DNA of 22,130 bases from JBFMHP01 sp040752855 (GTDB taxonomy: Bacteria; Pseudomonadota; Gammaproteobacteria; RBG-16-57-12), in NCBI GenBank assembly GCA_040752855.1, contig JBFMHP010000005.1, positions 1-22,130 of the forward strand, read 5' to 3'. The position numbers and the translations under genes were made by a program. Below are positions 13,092 through 21,153 of the stretch, in pieces. Every line of letters starts with the position of its first letter. Position 1 is the stretch's first letter. Below the pieces are notes generated by a model. That model did not search any database and was not told the DNA's origin. It saw nothing but the letters and a program-made list of their open reading frames with translations.

Positions 13092-15918
13092 TGTAGTTTT
13101 TCACCTTCTCGATCTTCTTATATCGGCCGGGGTTTGCTTCAGCCAAGACCTGATAGCTCAGTTTCACCCACTTGTCGTAGATCTTGCTGCGAACCCGTTC
13201 CGCATTTTTTTCATGCAGGCCGATGGCTTTTTCTTCGAACGGGAAGGCTTGCTCCTCGAGCATCAGATCGTACATCTCGCGCTCATCGCTATCCAGTCCC
13301 TTGGGGCGCTCGGATTTCAGCAAGGCGCTGCCGAAGTCGCGATAGATCTCGGCGATGTTGTAGGTGGCGGCGGTGGTCAGCTCGGCGATGTTGTATTCGG
13401 AGGACCGGCCGTAGGCGTTGACGGCCTGCTGCATCAGTTCTTTTTTGCGCGCCAGGTTTTCCTTGACCGGCTCGACGATGCGCACCTCGCGGTAGCGGTC
13501 GAACTCCATGTCGGCCAATGCCATGCTGGCGCTGCCGGCGAGGAAGCGCGTGCGCGTGGTCGCAGCGGCGCCGGCCTTTTGGTCGGCGTCGATGACGTAC
13601 TTCAGCCACCCGATGTAGCGGTCATGTTGTTTGAGCGATTTGTTGAGCTGCGCCAGTTTGTACTGGGCCTCGATATTGGCGTCGACCGGCGTCGGGAAGC
13701 GCTGGACGTAGGATTCGAAGGCTTGGATGGCGCCCGGCAGGTCGCTCGCCTTCTCGTAGAGTTCGGCCGAGCGCCAGACGGCCTCGCGCTGGACCTCGGC
13801 ATCGCCTTGATAGGAGGACAGGCGCAGCAGCTCGCCGGCGGCCAGTTGATTCTGCCCGGTTTCCAGATAGGCCACGGTCAGCTTCTGGGTGATCTCCTGG
13901 CCGTAGCGCTGGCCGATCTCGGTGTTGCGCAGCCGCTCCAGGATCTTGATCGCCGGCGCCCAGTCCTTCAGCGCGAGCATGGCGGCGGCCGCATCGTATT
14001 CGGCGGTGTGACGGAGGCTGGAGGCCGGCGCTACTTCCGCCAGGCGCTGGAACTCGCGGATCGCTCCGCGCAGATTCTTCTGATCGCGCGCCGCCTCGGC
14101 CTGTTTGTAGATCGAGGCGGCCAGGCGATCGAGCACGTCCTGATGTTCCGGATCGGATTTGGACAGGGTCTGCAACGCGCTGGCGTAGGCCTTTTCGGCG
14201 TGCGCGTATTTGCCGGCCTCGAAGTTCGTGTGGCCGAGCACCAGGTACGCCGCGCGTTTCATCTCGGGCTTGGCGTTGTCGAGGTTGAGGACGACCTGCG
14301 CGGCCTTGACGGCGGTCTCGCGCGCCTCGACTGCGTAGAGATCCTGCGCGGCCTTGGTGAGCACGGCGGGGATGCGCTCGTCTTTCGGATAGACCTTGGC
14401 GAAGTGCAGGGCGTTGGCCACGGCGTTTTCCTCCCAGGCCTTGCGCTCTTCGCCGCTGAGGTTTTCCCGTTGTTTGTCGTAGGCCAGGATCGCGGCGTAG
14501 GCGGCCTCGCGCGCCTTCTCGTGCGGGCCGTAGTTGTAAGCGGTCTTGTTGTATTCCTGCGCGGCGGCGCTGTAATTGCCGGATTCATAGAGCAGCTCGG
14601 CGAGCAGGAAGTTGATGCGCGCGGAATCCTGGTCGTTCGGGAAGGAGGTCAGGTAGGCGCGGTACCATTTGATGGCGTTGTCGCGGTTTTCCGCCGTGGG
14701 ATTTTTCTGCATCTCGGCGTGATAGTGCAGCGAGAGTTCGTTCAGATAGGTGCGCAGGTAAGGCGTGAGCTGTTCGCGCAGCACCACGGGGCGGTTGGAG
14801 TCCCAGAATTTGGAGTCGAAGCCATACAGGGTGGCGAATTTAACGCTGGCGTTGCGCGCCTGCTCGAACTGGCGCGCCTTTTTGTAGGACTCGATGGCGA
14901 TTACTTGGAAGAACGGCGCCTGCGGATGTCCCGGATAACGCTTGTTGAAGGCCTGGTAGACGTTGGCCGCCTCCAGGTGAAGATCTTGGTATTGATACAG
15001 GCCGGCCAGGGACTCGTAGATCTTGAAGTCATAGCGTGGCTGCTCCGCCAGGGTGTCGAGATAGCGGCCGAGATAGCCGATCGGGTCGTCCTGGTGGGTC
15101 ATGGAGATGCCGATCACCCGCAGCGTGTCCTTGTACATCTCACGCTGGCCGGCGTTGAAGGTGGGGACGTCGGCGATCAGGTCGTCCAGCGCGGCCTCGG
15201 CCGTCATGGTGTTGAGCAGGCCGATGAATTTGTTGAGCGCGTTGGGGTAGTCCCGTTTCTTGAAATAGGACCAGCCGGCCTTGTAGATCGAGATCAAATA
15301 GAATTGCTCCGCGGGGCCCTTCTGGATGACCGACTCATAGGCGGTGATCGCCTTGTCGAAGTCGTTGGTGAGAAAGGCCAGTTCGGCGCGGCGGAAGTGG
15401 ATCTCGGCGATATAGCTGCTGTGCGGGTGGTTTTTGACGATGCTGTCCATCGCCCAGAGCGCCTGCTTGGGCTGGCCGTTGGACTCATAGGCGCGCGCCA
15501 GCTGATAGAGGATGTGATCGTTGCCGGGATAGTTCGGATAGGCCTTGAGGGCGTCGTTGTAGAGCTTGATGGCGTTCTCGTAGCTGGCGTCCTTGATCAG
15601 GGCCTCGGCCGGCTTGCCCTCGGCGGCGGCCTCCTCCGTTTTTTCGAGCTGTTCGATCATCCGGTCGGCGAGCCGGCGCAGCGCCTCGCGGCGCATCGCC
15701 CCGCCCAGCGAGGATTGGAGAAAGGTGCGATAGCCCTCGATCGATTTCTCCATCTGGCCTTCGGGCATGGCTTGTTTCTGGATGTTGAGGGTGCGGCTGC
15801 GCAGGCTCTTGAGGGTCGGCTCGTCGCCCTCGTCTTCCTCGGCGTGGGCGTTGAAGCCGGCGCAGGCGGTCAGCGTGAGGAGCAGCAGCGGCAGGAAACG
15901 GCGTGTGGTCATGATCAT
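13075..15918 (-). CDS. Large exported TPR protein (947 residues)
   Basis: The N-terminal export signal has two readings: a lipobox-like LTAC (Cys19) or a signal-peptidase I site after AHA (about residue 26). Tetratricopeptide-type helical repeats run through almost all of the rest, for example DHILYQLARAYESNGQPKQALWAMDSI, AELAFLTNDFDKAITAYESVI, AAYLVLGHTNFEAGKYAHAEKAY and YKLAQLNKSLKQHDRY. No catalytic motif is seen. The size and all-TPR build suggest a periplasmic scaffold linking the inner-membrane motor with the outer membrane, like the GltD-class proteins of Myxococcus. The ATG overlaps the previous stop (ATGA); a second ATG lies two codons in. Confidence 0.88.
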   Translation of the reverse strand: MIMTTRRFLPLLLLTLTACAGFNAHAEEDEGDEPTLKSLRSRTLNIQKQAMPEGQMEKSIEGYRTFLQSSLGGAMRREALRRLADRMIEQLEKTEEAAAEGKPAEALIKDASYENAIKLYNDALKAYPNYPGNDHILYQLARAYESNGQPKQALWAMDSIVKNHPHSSYIAEIHFRRAELAFLTNDFDKAITAYESVIQKGPAEQFYLISIYKAGWSYFKKRDYPNALNKFIGLLNTMTAEAALDDLIADVPTFNAGQREMYKDTLRVIGISMTHQDDPIGYLGRYLDTLAEQPRYDFKIYESLAGLYQYQDLHLEAANVYQAFNKRYPGHPQAPFFQVIAIESYKKARQFEQARNASVKFATLYGFDSKFWDSNRPVVLREQLTPYLRTYLNELSLHYHAEMQKNPTAENRDNAIKWYRAYLTSFPNDQDSARINFLLAELLYESGNYSAAAQEYNKTAYNYGPHEKAREAAYAAILAYDKQRENLSGEERKAWEENAVANALHFAKVYPKDERIPAVLTKAAQDLYAVEARETAVKAAQVVLNLDNAKPEMKRAAYLVLGHTNFEAGKYAHAEKAYASALQTLSKSDPEHQDVLDRLAASIYKQAEAARDQKNLRGAIREFQRLAEVAPASSLRHTAEYDAAAAMLALKDWAPAIKILERLRNTEIGQRYGQEITQKLTVAYLETGQNQLAAGELLRLSSYQGDAEVQREAVWRSAELYEKASDLPGAIQAFESYVQRFPTPVDANIEAQYKLAQLNKSLKQHDRYIGWLKYVIDADQKAGAAATTRTRFLAGSASMALADMEFDRYREVRIVEPVKENLARKKELMQQAVNAYGRSSEYNIAELTTAATYNIAEIYRDFGSALLKSERPKGLDSDEREMYDLMLEEQAFPFEEKAIGLHEKNAERVRSKIYDKWVKLSYQVLAEANPGRYKKIEKVKNYIEILN

Positions 15919-17828
15919 TCTTTGCCGCCCATGTCGAAGAAGGCCCCGACCGAGAACGAGACCTGGGCGATGAAGTTGCTGAGCAAGGTCTTGCGTGCTT
16001 CCAGATCCTTGAGCGCGATGTTGACCATGTAGCGCTCGGTGGTGGCGACTTCCTGTTCGAGCTGGGCGCGCAGCGTCTTGATCTTGGCGCGGGTCTGGGC
16101 GACCCGGGCCAGGCGCGCCTTGGAGTCCGTCAGTCCCTGTTCGACGACCTTTTGCAGCTTGTTCTTCTGACCCACGGCGTCGGTAATGGACTGTTCGGTC
16201 TCGGTGATGGCCGCCTTGAGCTTGCGCTGGCGCGAATTGAACTGGCTGTGGATGTCCCAGAGCACGCGGCGTTCCAGCATATTCAGATGCCGGCGGTAGT
16301 GTTCGGTTTTCACCGGGTTGAGGTTGCCGGTCTCATTGGCCGCCTTCAGTTGCAGGATGCGGGCGAGGCGGTTTTGCTCCTGCGGGGTGGCCAGCGCCAT
16401 GGCGTCGCCGATGCGATTGATCTCGGTGAATACCGCGATGTTCTTCTCGTGCTCCGCGCGCATTTGCTTGATGCGGCCGTTGAAGGCCTGCTCGTCGAAC
16501 TGCCGCGCACGGGTCTTGAGTCTGTTTTCCCAATGGCGGGCGGTGTCCTCGAAGGCCTCGAGGTTCTTTTCCCACACATCGAGCTTGTCCAGCAGATAGC
16601 GCAGGTCGCGGTAGTTCTTCAGCGATTCTTGGTAGTTGTGCTGGGCCAGCATCTGGGTGAAGTAATAGCTTTCGGTGGTCTTCGGCAGGCTGTAGACATC
16701 GCCCATCCAGCCTTTCTCCCCGCCGCTCAGATTGGTGAGCAGTTTGTCGAAATAGGCGCCTTTCTTCACCGACTCGATCGTGCGTTCGATGGCCTTGAGT
16801 TCTTGCTTGAAGGAGTCCATGGCCAAGGCGTATTTCTCGCCGGCCTCTTGATAGGCCTCGAGCTTGGCCAGGGTGTAGGGGACCGCCACGCGCGCCTCCT
16901 GGACGAAGGTGTCGGCCACGTTGCGGCCGGCCAGCTCGTTCCAGGCCACCAGGGCGCGATTGTAGTCGCCCTTGTTGTAGAAGGCCCAGCCCAGGCCGAG
17001 CAAGGCGTCGTTGGACTCGCTGCTGTTGAGCCGCACGCGCTCGAAGTATTCGATGGCCAGATCCGCGTCGTGCTTGTCGATGAGGTGGATATAGCCGAGG
17101 TTGGTGTTGGCGCGGTCGCGCAAGGCCTTTTCTTCCTCGTTGCGCGGGACGTAGCGGGCCACCGCATCGAGATACTTGAGGGCGCGGTCCTCCAGTTCCG
17201 CCGCGGTCTTTGCCTCATCGGCGGCCGCCTTGTTTGTCGCATCCACGCCTTCCTTGCGCTGCAGCAGGTAATTGATGCCAATGTTGTAGCGCGAGTAGGG
17301 AACGGGCGTGGTCTTGCCGGTGATCTTGCTCAGCACGCCGACGGCCGGGCGATACTGCTTGCGGTCCATCAAGAGCAGGGCCATGAAGGACTTGAGATCT
17401 TGTTCAAGCTCATAGGGCAGGGCGCCGGAGATATTGGTCAGCGCGCTCTCGGCCTGGGTGAAATAGCCGCGCTGGTAGCGGATCTTGGCGATGTAAAACC
17501 AGATGACGTTGGCGATGTCCTTGTTGATATTGCCCTTGTTTTCCATGGTCACCATGGAGTTGGCGGTTTCGCGGTGCAGGCCGTAGGTCAGATTGAGCAT
17601 CGCCCGTGCCAGCTCGGCCTCATCCTGCTGGCTCTTGATCAGCCCCATCTCGCGCGCCGCGGAGAGCTTGATGATGCCGGTGAGGTTCTGGTCCTGATAG
17701 AGATGGAAGAGCGCCTGGCCGAGGTAGGGGTCTTTGACGTCCCGCCACTTTACCTCCATCCCGGCGTGGGCGGCGCTCAGGGCGAGCCCGGCCGTCAGGC
17801 CCAGGATGAGTTTGCCGATGGTCCGCAT
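15915..17828 (-). CDS. Exported TPR and coiled-coil protein (637 residues)
   Basis: A signal peptide (1-22) ends at AHA-GM. A helical TPR-like region follows (about 35-400), with AKIRYQRGYFTQAESAL, NLGYIHLIDKHDADLAIEYF and LLGLGWAFYNKGDYNRALVAW. The last third is charged and probably coiled coil (about 410-470 and 530-620, e.g. KIKTLRAQLEQEVATTERY). It ends in FSVGAFFDMGGKE. No enzyme motif is visible. It is likely a periplasmic structural protein of the operon's machine, partner of the 947-residue TPR protein encoded 4 bases overlapped after it. The ATG at 17828 has a G-rich region upstream. Confidence 0.87.
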   Translation of the reverse strand: MRTIGKLILGLTAGLALSAAHAGMEVKWRDVKDPYLGQALFHLYQDQNLTGIIKLSAAREMGLIKSQQDEAELARAMLNLTYGLHRETANSMVTMENKGNINKDIANVIWFYIAKIRYQRGYFTQAESALTNISGALPYELEQDLKSFMALLLMDRKQYRPAVGVLSKITGKTTPVPYSRYNIGINYLLQRKEGVDATNKAAADEAKTAAELEDRALKYLDAVARYVPRNEEEKALRDRANTNLGYIHLIDKHDADLAIEYFERVRLNSSESNDALLGLGWAFYNKGDYNRALVAWNELAGRNVADTFVQEARVAVPYTLAKLEAYQEAGEKYALAMDSFKQELKAIERTIESVKKGAYFDKLLTNLSGGEKGWMGDVYSLPKTTESYYFTQMLAQHNYQESLKNYRDLRYLLDKLDVWEKNLEAFEDTARHWENRLKTRARQFDEQAFNGRIKQMRAEHEKNIAVFTEINRIGDAMALATPQEQNRLARILQLKAANETGNLNPVKTEHYRRHLNMLERRVLWDIHSQFNSRQRKLKAAITETEQSITDAVGQKNKLQKVVEQGLTDSKARLARVAQTRAKIKTLRAQLEQEVATTERYMVNIALKDLEARKTLLSNFIAQVSFSVGAFFDMGGKE

Positions 17829-17853
17829 GCCGCCCCGCCCCCCGTGTGGACCG

Positions 17854-18381
17854 TCAATTCCACTGTTTCACGGTAATGACCGGCTCGCCGGCGCCGCCGG
17901 CCTGTTTGGCGTTGAGCGCCATTTCGATGTAGACCGGTTTGTCTTCCTTGGTGAATTCGTGCGACTTGGTGTGGCGCCGGATGTTTTTGCCGACGCGGCT
18001 CATGAAGGTCACTTCGATGCTGTGCTTTCCTGTCTTGACGTTGCCCTTGTGCAGCTCCTGCACCGCGCCGTTTTCCAGCGCCGTGAGCTCGCTGACATCG
18101 TACATGTGATTGGTGACGACTTGGCCGTCGAGCTTGACGATCACGGTGACCAGCTTGAAGGACTCATCAGTTTGCGTGGAGAGGTACAGCGCGTATTCGG
18201 TGCTGGCCGGAAAGAGCAGTTCCTCTTCCAGGATCGAAATCTCCTTGCCCAGCTCGATGGCGGCGCGCTTGAGATCCTGCACCTTGTTGTCGATGGTGCG
18301 GAATTCCTCGGCGTTGTCGGCGGCCCAGGCGGTGGAGGCGCCCAGGGCGAGGATCAAGAGTGTCAGGATCAGTGACTTCAC
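17854..18381 (-). CDS. Small periplasmic protein of unknown family
   Basis: The 175-residue precursor has a classic signal peptide (MKSLILTLLILALGASTAWA, cut before ADNAEEF). A short coiled coil follows (about 28-55, NKVQDLKRAAIELGKEISILEEEL). After it comes a domain of likely beta strands: LVTVIVKLDGQVVTNHMY, GKHSIEVTFMSRVG and KPVYIEMALN. The GTG at 18381 is chosen because AGGGGT lies about 8 bases upstream; an in-frame GTG at 18402 would add seven residues but has no ribosome site. No known family is recognised. The GKHSIEV-like segment gives it the look of a small carrier or adaptor between the outer-membrane barrel and the TPR proteins, an inference from gene order. Confidence 0.8.
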   Translation of the reverse strand: MKSLILTLLILALGASTAWAADNAEEFRTIDNKVQDLKRAAIELGKEISILEEELLFPASTEYALYLSTQTDESFKLVTVIVKLDGQVVTNHMYDVSELTALENGAVQELHKGNVKTGKHSIEVTFMSRVGKNIRRHTKSHEFTKEDKPVYIEMALNAKQAGGAGEPVITVKQWN

Positions 18382-18414
18382 GGCGATGTACCCCTGTCTC
18401 ACGTTGATGGGCGA

Positions 18415-18975
18415 TTAGAAACTGATGCGAATGCCGAGATGGGCATCCTTCACGGGACGCACCTCCACGTTCTCGACCTCCGTCTCGATCTTGGTCCAGC
18501 CGAGGAAGACATCGGCCTGCGGCAGCAGGGAATATTCGATGCGGGCGCCGTATTCGGTGAAGCTGTCGGCGTCGACGAAGCTGACGATGCCCGGGGCATA
18601 GTGAAAATTGGCGCTCAGATTGATGCGGTTGAAGTTTTGCGGACGGAAGCTCACCTGGCCGCCGAGCGCGAGGGCTAACGCATTGTAGTCGCCGATGTCG
18701 GCGAAATAGACGGTGCCGCCGACGCCCAACTGCACCCCGGGGCTCTTGGTGCCGGCCACGTCGATGACGTGCAGGCCGGTATTGATGACATAGTCATCGT
18801 CTTCATTGAACAGCAGGCCGGCGTCGAATTGCGCCCGGCCGCCCTGAAAGCCGCCGACGAAGCTGCTGAAATTGAAGCGCGCGGTTTCGTCGCTCAGGGC
18901 GAGTTCCATGGAATAGGCGTGGGCGGCGCTCGCCGAGATCATGGCCAGCGTGGCGAAAAGGACTCTAATACGCAT
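18415..18975 (-). CDS. YfaZ-family outer-membrane beta-barrel protein
   Basis: The 186-residue precursor has a signal peptide (1-20, ending AHA-YS) and a mature part of alternating strands ending in GIRISF, the terminal phenylalanine typical of BAM-inserted barrels. The strands FHYAPGIVSFVDADSFTEYGARIEYSLLPQADVFLGW match the YfaZ pattern well. It is the first gene of the operon, behind a strong AGGGGGT ribosome site and a leader of about 135 bases. In this setting it probably provides the outer-membrane part of the machine. No transport or enzyme role can be read from it. Confidence 0.85.
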   Translation of the reverse strand: MRIRVLFATLAMISASAAHAYSMELALSDETARFNFSSFVGGFQGGRAQFDAGLLFNEDDDYVINTGLHVIDVAGTKSPGVQLGVGGTVYFADIGDYNALALALGGQVSFRPQNFNRINLSANFHYAPGIVSFVDADSFTEYGARIEYSLLPQADVFLGWTKIETEVENVEVRPVKDAHLGIRISF

Positions 18976-19117
18976 GTAATGCTACCCCCTGTCGTGGAGA
19001 CGGTGTCCTGCGAAGGCGCTTGCGCGTGCAGCGTGCCTTCAACGGTTCCGTGCTTGTGGTTGTGCTCGCCGGCGTGATGCGGTTCGATCGATCGTGGCGG
19101 CGAGAAAAGTGGAGTTT

Positions 19118-19146
19118 ATTCTGCGGGGGGCGTTTGAATAAATCAA
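19118..19146 (-). promoter_or_regulatory. Predicted promoter of the YfaZ-TPR-ExbBD operon
   Basis: On the - strand TTGATT (19146-19141) and CAGAAT (19123-19118) are 17 bases apart. Each matches the sigma-70 consensus at four of six positions. Transcription would start near 19111, leaving a GC-rich leader of about 135 bases before the YfaZ-like ATG, with no ORF of note. It lies just downstream of the rpmG terminator. Confidence 0.4.
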
Positions 19147-19171
19147 GCCGGTGCGGTGCGTTATGCGAACC

Positions 19172-19198
19172 AAAACAAAGCCCGGACTGGCCGGGCTT
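19172..19198 (-). terminator. Rho-independent terminator of rpmBG
   Basis: On the - strand AAGCCCGG pairs perfectly with CCGGGCTT around a 5-base loop and is followed by TGTTTTGG. An outer ACC/GGT match extends it. It sits 14 bases after the rpmG stop and separates the ribosomal-protein genes from the downstream operon. Confidence 0.75.
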
Positions 19199-19211
19199 GG
19201 TTTGCGCTTGA

Positions 19212-19379
19212 TTACTTGATCTTGGCTTCCTTGTAGATCACGTGCTTGCGGACGACGGGATCGAATTTCTTGATCTCCATCTTCTCCGGCATGGTGCGCT
19301 TGTTCTTGGTGGTGGTGTAGAAGTGACCGGTATCGGCGCTGGATACCAGGCGGATCTTTTCACGTATTGCCTTGGCCAT
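19212..19379 (-). CDS. rpmG: 50S ribosomal protein L33
   Basis: A 55-residue protein, MAKAIREKIRLVSSADTG and onward to KEAKIK, the usual length and sequence pattern of bacterial L33. It lacks the zinc-binding CxxC pairs, so it is the cysteine-free form common in Proteobacteria. L33 sits near the E site of the large subunit. GGAGG lies 7 bases before the ATG. It is 19 bases downstream of rpmB and co-transcribed with it, as in most Gammaproteobacteria. Confidence 0.97.
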   Translation of the reverse strand: MAKAIREKIRLVSSADTGHFYTTTKNKRTMPEKMEIKKFDPVVRKHVIYKEAKIK

Positions 19380-19398
19380 GGTTTAACCTCCTCGAGCC

Positions 19399-19635
19399 TT
19401 ATACCTTTTCGCCGCGTGCGCGGATGTCGCTCAGCACTTGGTCGATACCGAGCTTGTCGATGGTGCGCATGCCCTTGGTGGAAACACGCAGGGAGACGAA
19501 ACGCTTTTCGCTCTCGACCCAGAAGCGGTGTGAACGCAGATTGGGCAGGAAACGGCGTTTGGTCTTGTTGTTGGCGTGTGAGACGTTGTTCCCGGTCATG
19601 GGGCTTTTGCCGGTGACCTGACATACTCGTGACAT
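19399..19635 (-). CDS. rpmB: 50S ribosomal protein L28
   Basis: A 78-residue protein starting MSRVCQVTGKSPMTGNNVSH and containing NKTKRRFLPNL and RFWVESEKRFVSLRVS, the standard L28 signature and the same length as E. coli L28. It is a structural protein of the large ribosomal subunit. GGAGG lies 8 bases before the ATG. It is the first gene of the rpmB-rpmG unit and is divergent from rph. Confidence 0.97.
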   Translation of the reverse strand: MSRVCQVTGKSPMTGNNVSHANNKTKRRFLPNLRSHRFWVESEKRFVSLRVSTKGMRTIDKLGIDQVLSDIRARGEKV

Positions 19636-19690
19636 TTTAATAGCCTCCAAAATCCTGTAATTCTTGTCGCCCAAGGGGCAGAGGGGCGAT

Positions 19691-19719
19691 TTTATATCAC
19701 ATCGGATTGCCGATGTATA
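19691..19719 (-). promoter_or_regulatory. Predicted rpmB promoter with internal inverted repeat
   Basis: On the - strand TATACA (19719-19714) and TATAAA (19696-19691) are separated by 17 bases. The spacer is largely filled by an inverted repeat, ACATCGG / CCGATGT around ATTG (19699-19716). This could be a regulator site or a chance palindrome. The leader to the rpmB ATG is about 50 bases. Confidence 0.5.
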
Positions 19720-19739
19720 GTCATGAGACAAATTTAGCC

Positions 19740-19769
19740 TTGGGCGCCCCGGGCCAATACCGTTATAAT
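19740..19769 (+). promoter_or_regulatory. Predicted rph promoter
   Basis: A perfect -10 TATAAT (19764-19769) is preceded, after 18 bases, by a weak -35 TTGGGC. Transcription would start near 19776, giving a leader of about 30 bases that contains the AGGAG ribosome site. It is back to back with the rpmB promoter. Confidence 0.6.
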
Positions 19770-19805
19770 CCCGGACCCTCAAGATGATGTAACCAGGAGT
19801 TTTTT

Positions 19806-20522
19806 ATGCGACCCAGCGGCCGTAGCCCCGATCAGATGCGCGAAGTTAAACTGACGCGCAATTATACCAAGCATGCCGAGGGCTCGGTACTGGTGGAGTT
19901 CGGCGATACCAAGGTGTTGTGCAACGCCAGTGTCGAGGATCGCCTGCCGCGCTGGATCAAGGGTCAGGGTCGGGGCTGGGTGACGGCCGAATATGGCATG
20001 CTGCCGCGCTCGACCGGCCAGCGCATGGAGCGCGAGGCGGCCAAAGGCCGCCAGGGCGGGCGCACCATGGAGATCCAGCGCCTGATCGCCCGATCGTTGC
20101 GCGCGGTCGTCGATCTGGAGGCCCTGGGCGAGCTGATCATCACGGTGGATTGTGACGTGATTCAGGCCGACGGCGGCACCCGCACCGCCTCCATCACCGG
20201 CGCCTATGTCGCCATGGTCGATGCGGTCGACAAGATGCTCAAGGAGGGTAAGCTTAAGACCAATCCCATTCACGGCCATGTCGCCTCGGTCTCCGTGGGG
20301 ATCTTTCAAGGTGTGCCGGTGCTGGATCTGGATTATGCCGAGGACTCCGGCGCCGAGACCGACATGAACGTGGTGATGAACGATGCCGGGGCCTTCATCG
20401 AGGTGCAGGGTACCGCCGAGGGGCATGCCTTCCGGCGCGATGAGTTGAATGCCCTGCTCGATCTGGCTGAGAGCGGCATTCATCATTTGATCGAGCGGCA
20501 GATCGAAGTGCTGGGGCGCTGA
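19806..20522 (+). CDS. rph: Ribonuclease PH
   Basis: A phosphate-dependent 3'-to-5' exoribonuclease that trims tRNA precursors and releases nucleoside diphosphates. The protein is 238 residues, the usual full length, with none of the frameshift seen in E. coli K-12. It starts RPSGRSPDQMREVKLTRNYT. It shows phosphate-binding Arg86 (GGRTMEI), Arg126 (ADGGTRTASITG) and the acidic active-site region LDLDYAEDSGAETDMNVV (173-190). AGGAG lies 6 bases before the ATG. It is followed by rdgB after 4 bases. Confidence 0.97.
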   Translation: MRPSGRSPDQMREVKLTRNYTKHAEGSVLVEFGDTKVLCNASVEDRLPRWIKGQGRGWVTAEYGMLPRSTGQRMEREAAKGRQGGRTMEIQRLIARSLRAVVDLEALGELIITVDCDVIQADGGTRTASITGAYVAMVDAVDKMLKEGKLKTNPIHGHVASVSVGIFQGVPVLDLDYAEDSGAETDMNVVMNDAGAFIEVQGTAEGHAFRRDELNALLDLAESGIHHLIERQIEVLGR

Positions 20523-20526
20523 ACCG

Positions 20527-21132
20527 ATGACCCAACGCATCGTGCTGGCCACCGGGAACAAGGGCAAGGTCGCCGAGATCGCGCGGCTGCTGGCCGATCT
20601 CGACCTGGAGATCCTGCCGCAGTCGGCCTTCAACGTGGTCGAGGCCGAGGAGGCCGGGCTCACCTTCATCGAAAACGCCATCCTCAAGGCACGCAACGCC
20701 GCGCGCCAGACCGGCTTGCCGGCCATCGCTGATGACTCAGGGCTGGAGGTCGATGCCCTGAATGGGGCGCCCGGCATCTATTCAGCGCGTTATGCCGGAC
20801 CCGCGGCGACGGACGCCGACAACAATGCGAAGCTCCTGGCGGCGCTCAAAGATATTCCGAAGGATCGACGCACCGCGCGGTTCCAATGCGTGATGGTCTA
20901 TCTGCGTCACGCCAAAGACCCCACGCCGCTGGTCTGCCAGGGGACATGGGAGGGGCGCATCCTGTTCGCCCCGCAGGGCGCGGGCGGCTTTGGTTATGAC
21001 CCGCTGTTCTACGTGCCGGGGCAGGGGTGCAGTTCCGCCGAGCTGCCCCCTGACCTGAAAAACCAACTCAGCCATCGTGGCCAGGCCCTGCGCCGGCTGG
21101 TGGCGGCACTGCATGGGAAACCAACGCAGTGA
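20527..21132 (+). CDS. rdgB: XTP/dITP pyrophosphatase RdgB
   Basis: Hydrolyses non-canonical purine triphosphates (dITP, XTP) to monophosphates, keeping deaminated bases out of DNA and RNA. The protein is 201 residues, typical for the Ham1/RdgB family. It shows LATGNKGK (7-14) for triphosphate binding, TFIENAILKARNAA (46-59), the catalytic ADDSGLEVDAL (68-78, Asp69/70), the base-pocket GGFGYDPLF and the closing LSHRGQALRRL. It begins 4 bases after the rph stop, with no strong ribosome site of its own, so it is probably coupled to rph. Confidence 0.97.
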   Translation: MTQRIVLATGNKGKVAEIARLLADLDLEILPQSAFNVVEAEEAGLTFIENAILKARNAARQTGLPAIADDSGLEVDALNGAPGIYSARYAGPAATDADNNAKLLAALKDIPKDRRTARFQCVMVYLRHAKDPTPLVCQGTWEGRILFAPQGAGGFGYDPLFYVPGQGCSSAELPPDLKNQLSHRGQALRRLVAALHGKPTQ

Positions 21133-21153
21133 TATCCGATCTAACGCGGCATC

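Noticed and set aside
12913..16032. A 1039-codon open frame on the + strand, opposite the TPR genes
   Set aside because: It lies antisense to the 947-residue TPR gene and neighbouring genes, whose signal peptides, repeats and tight overlaps are convincing. Its translation is low-complexity Gly/Leu/Val/Arg-rich with no domain, as expected for the reverse strand of GC-biased coding DNA.
16152..17876. A 574-codon open frame on the + strand, opposite the 637-residue TPR protein
   Set aside because: It is an antisense shadow with the same GC-bias pattern, no ribosome site and no recognisable domain.
19779..20777. A 332-codon open frame on the - strand, opposite rph and rdgB
   Set aside because: rph and rdgB carry all family motifs on the + strand. 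The reverse frame is a shadow.
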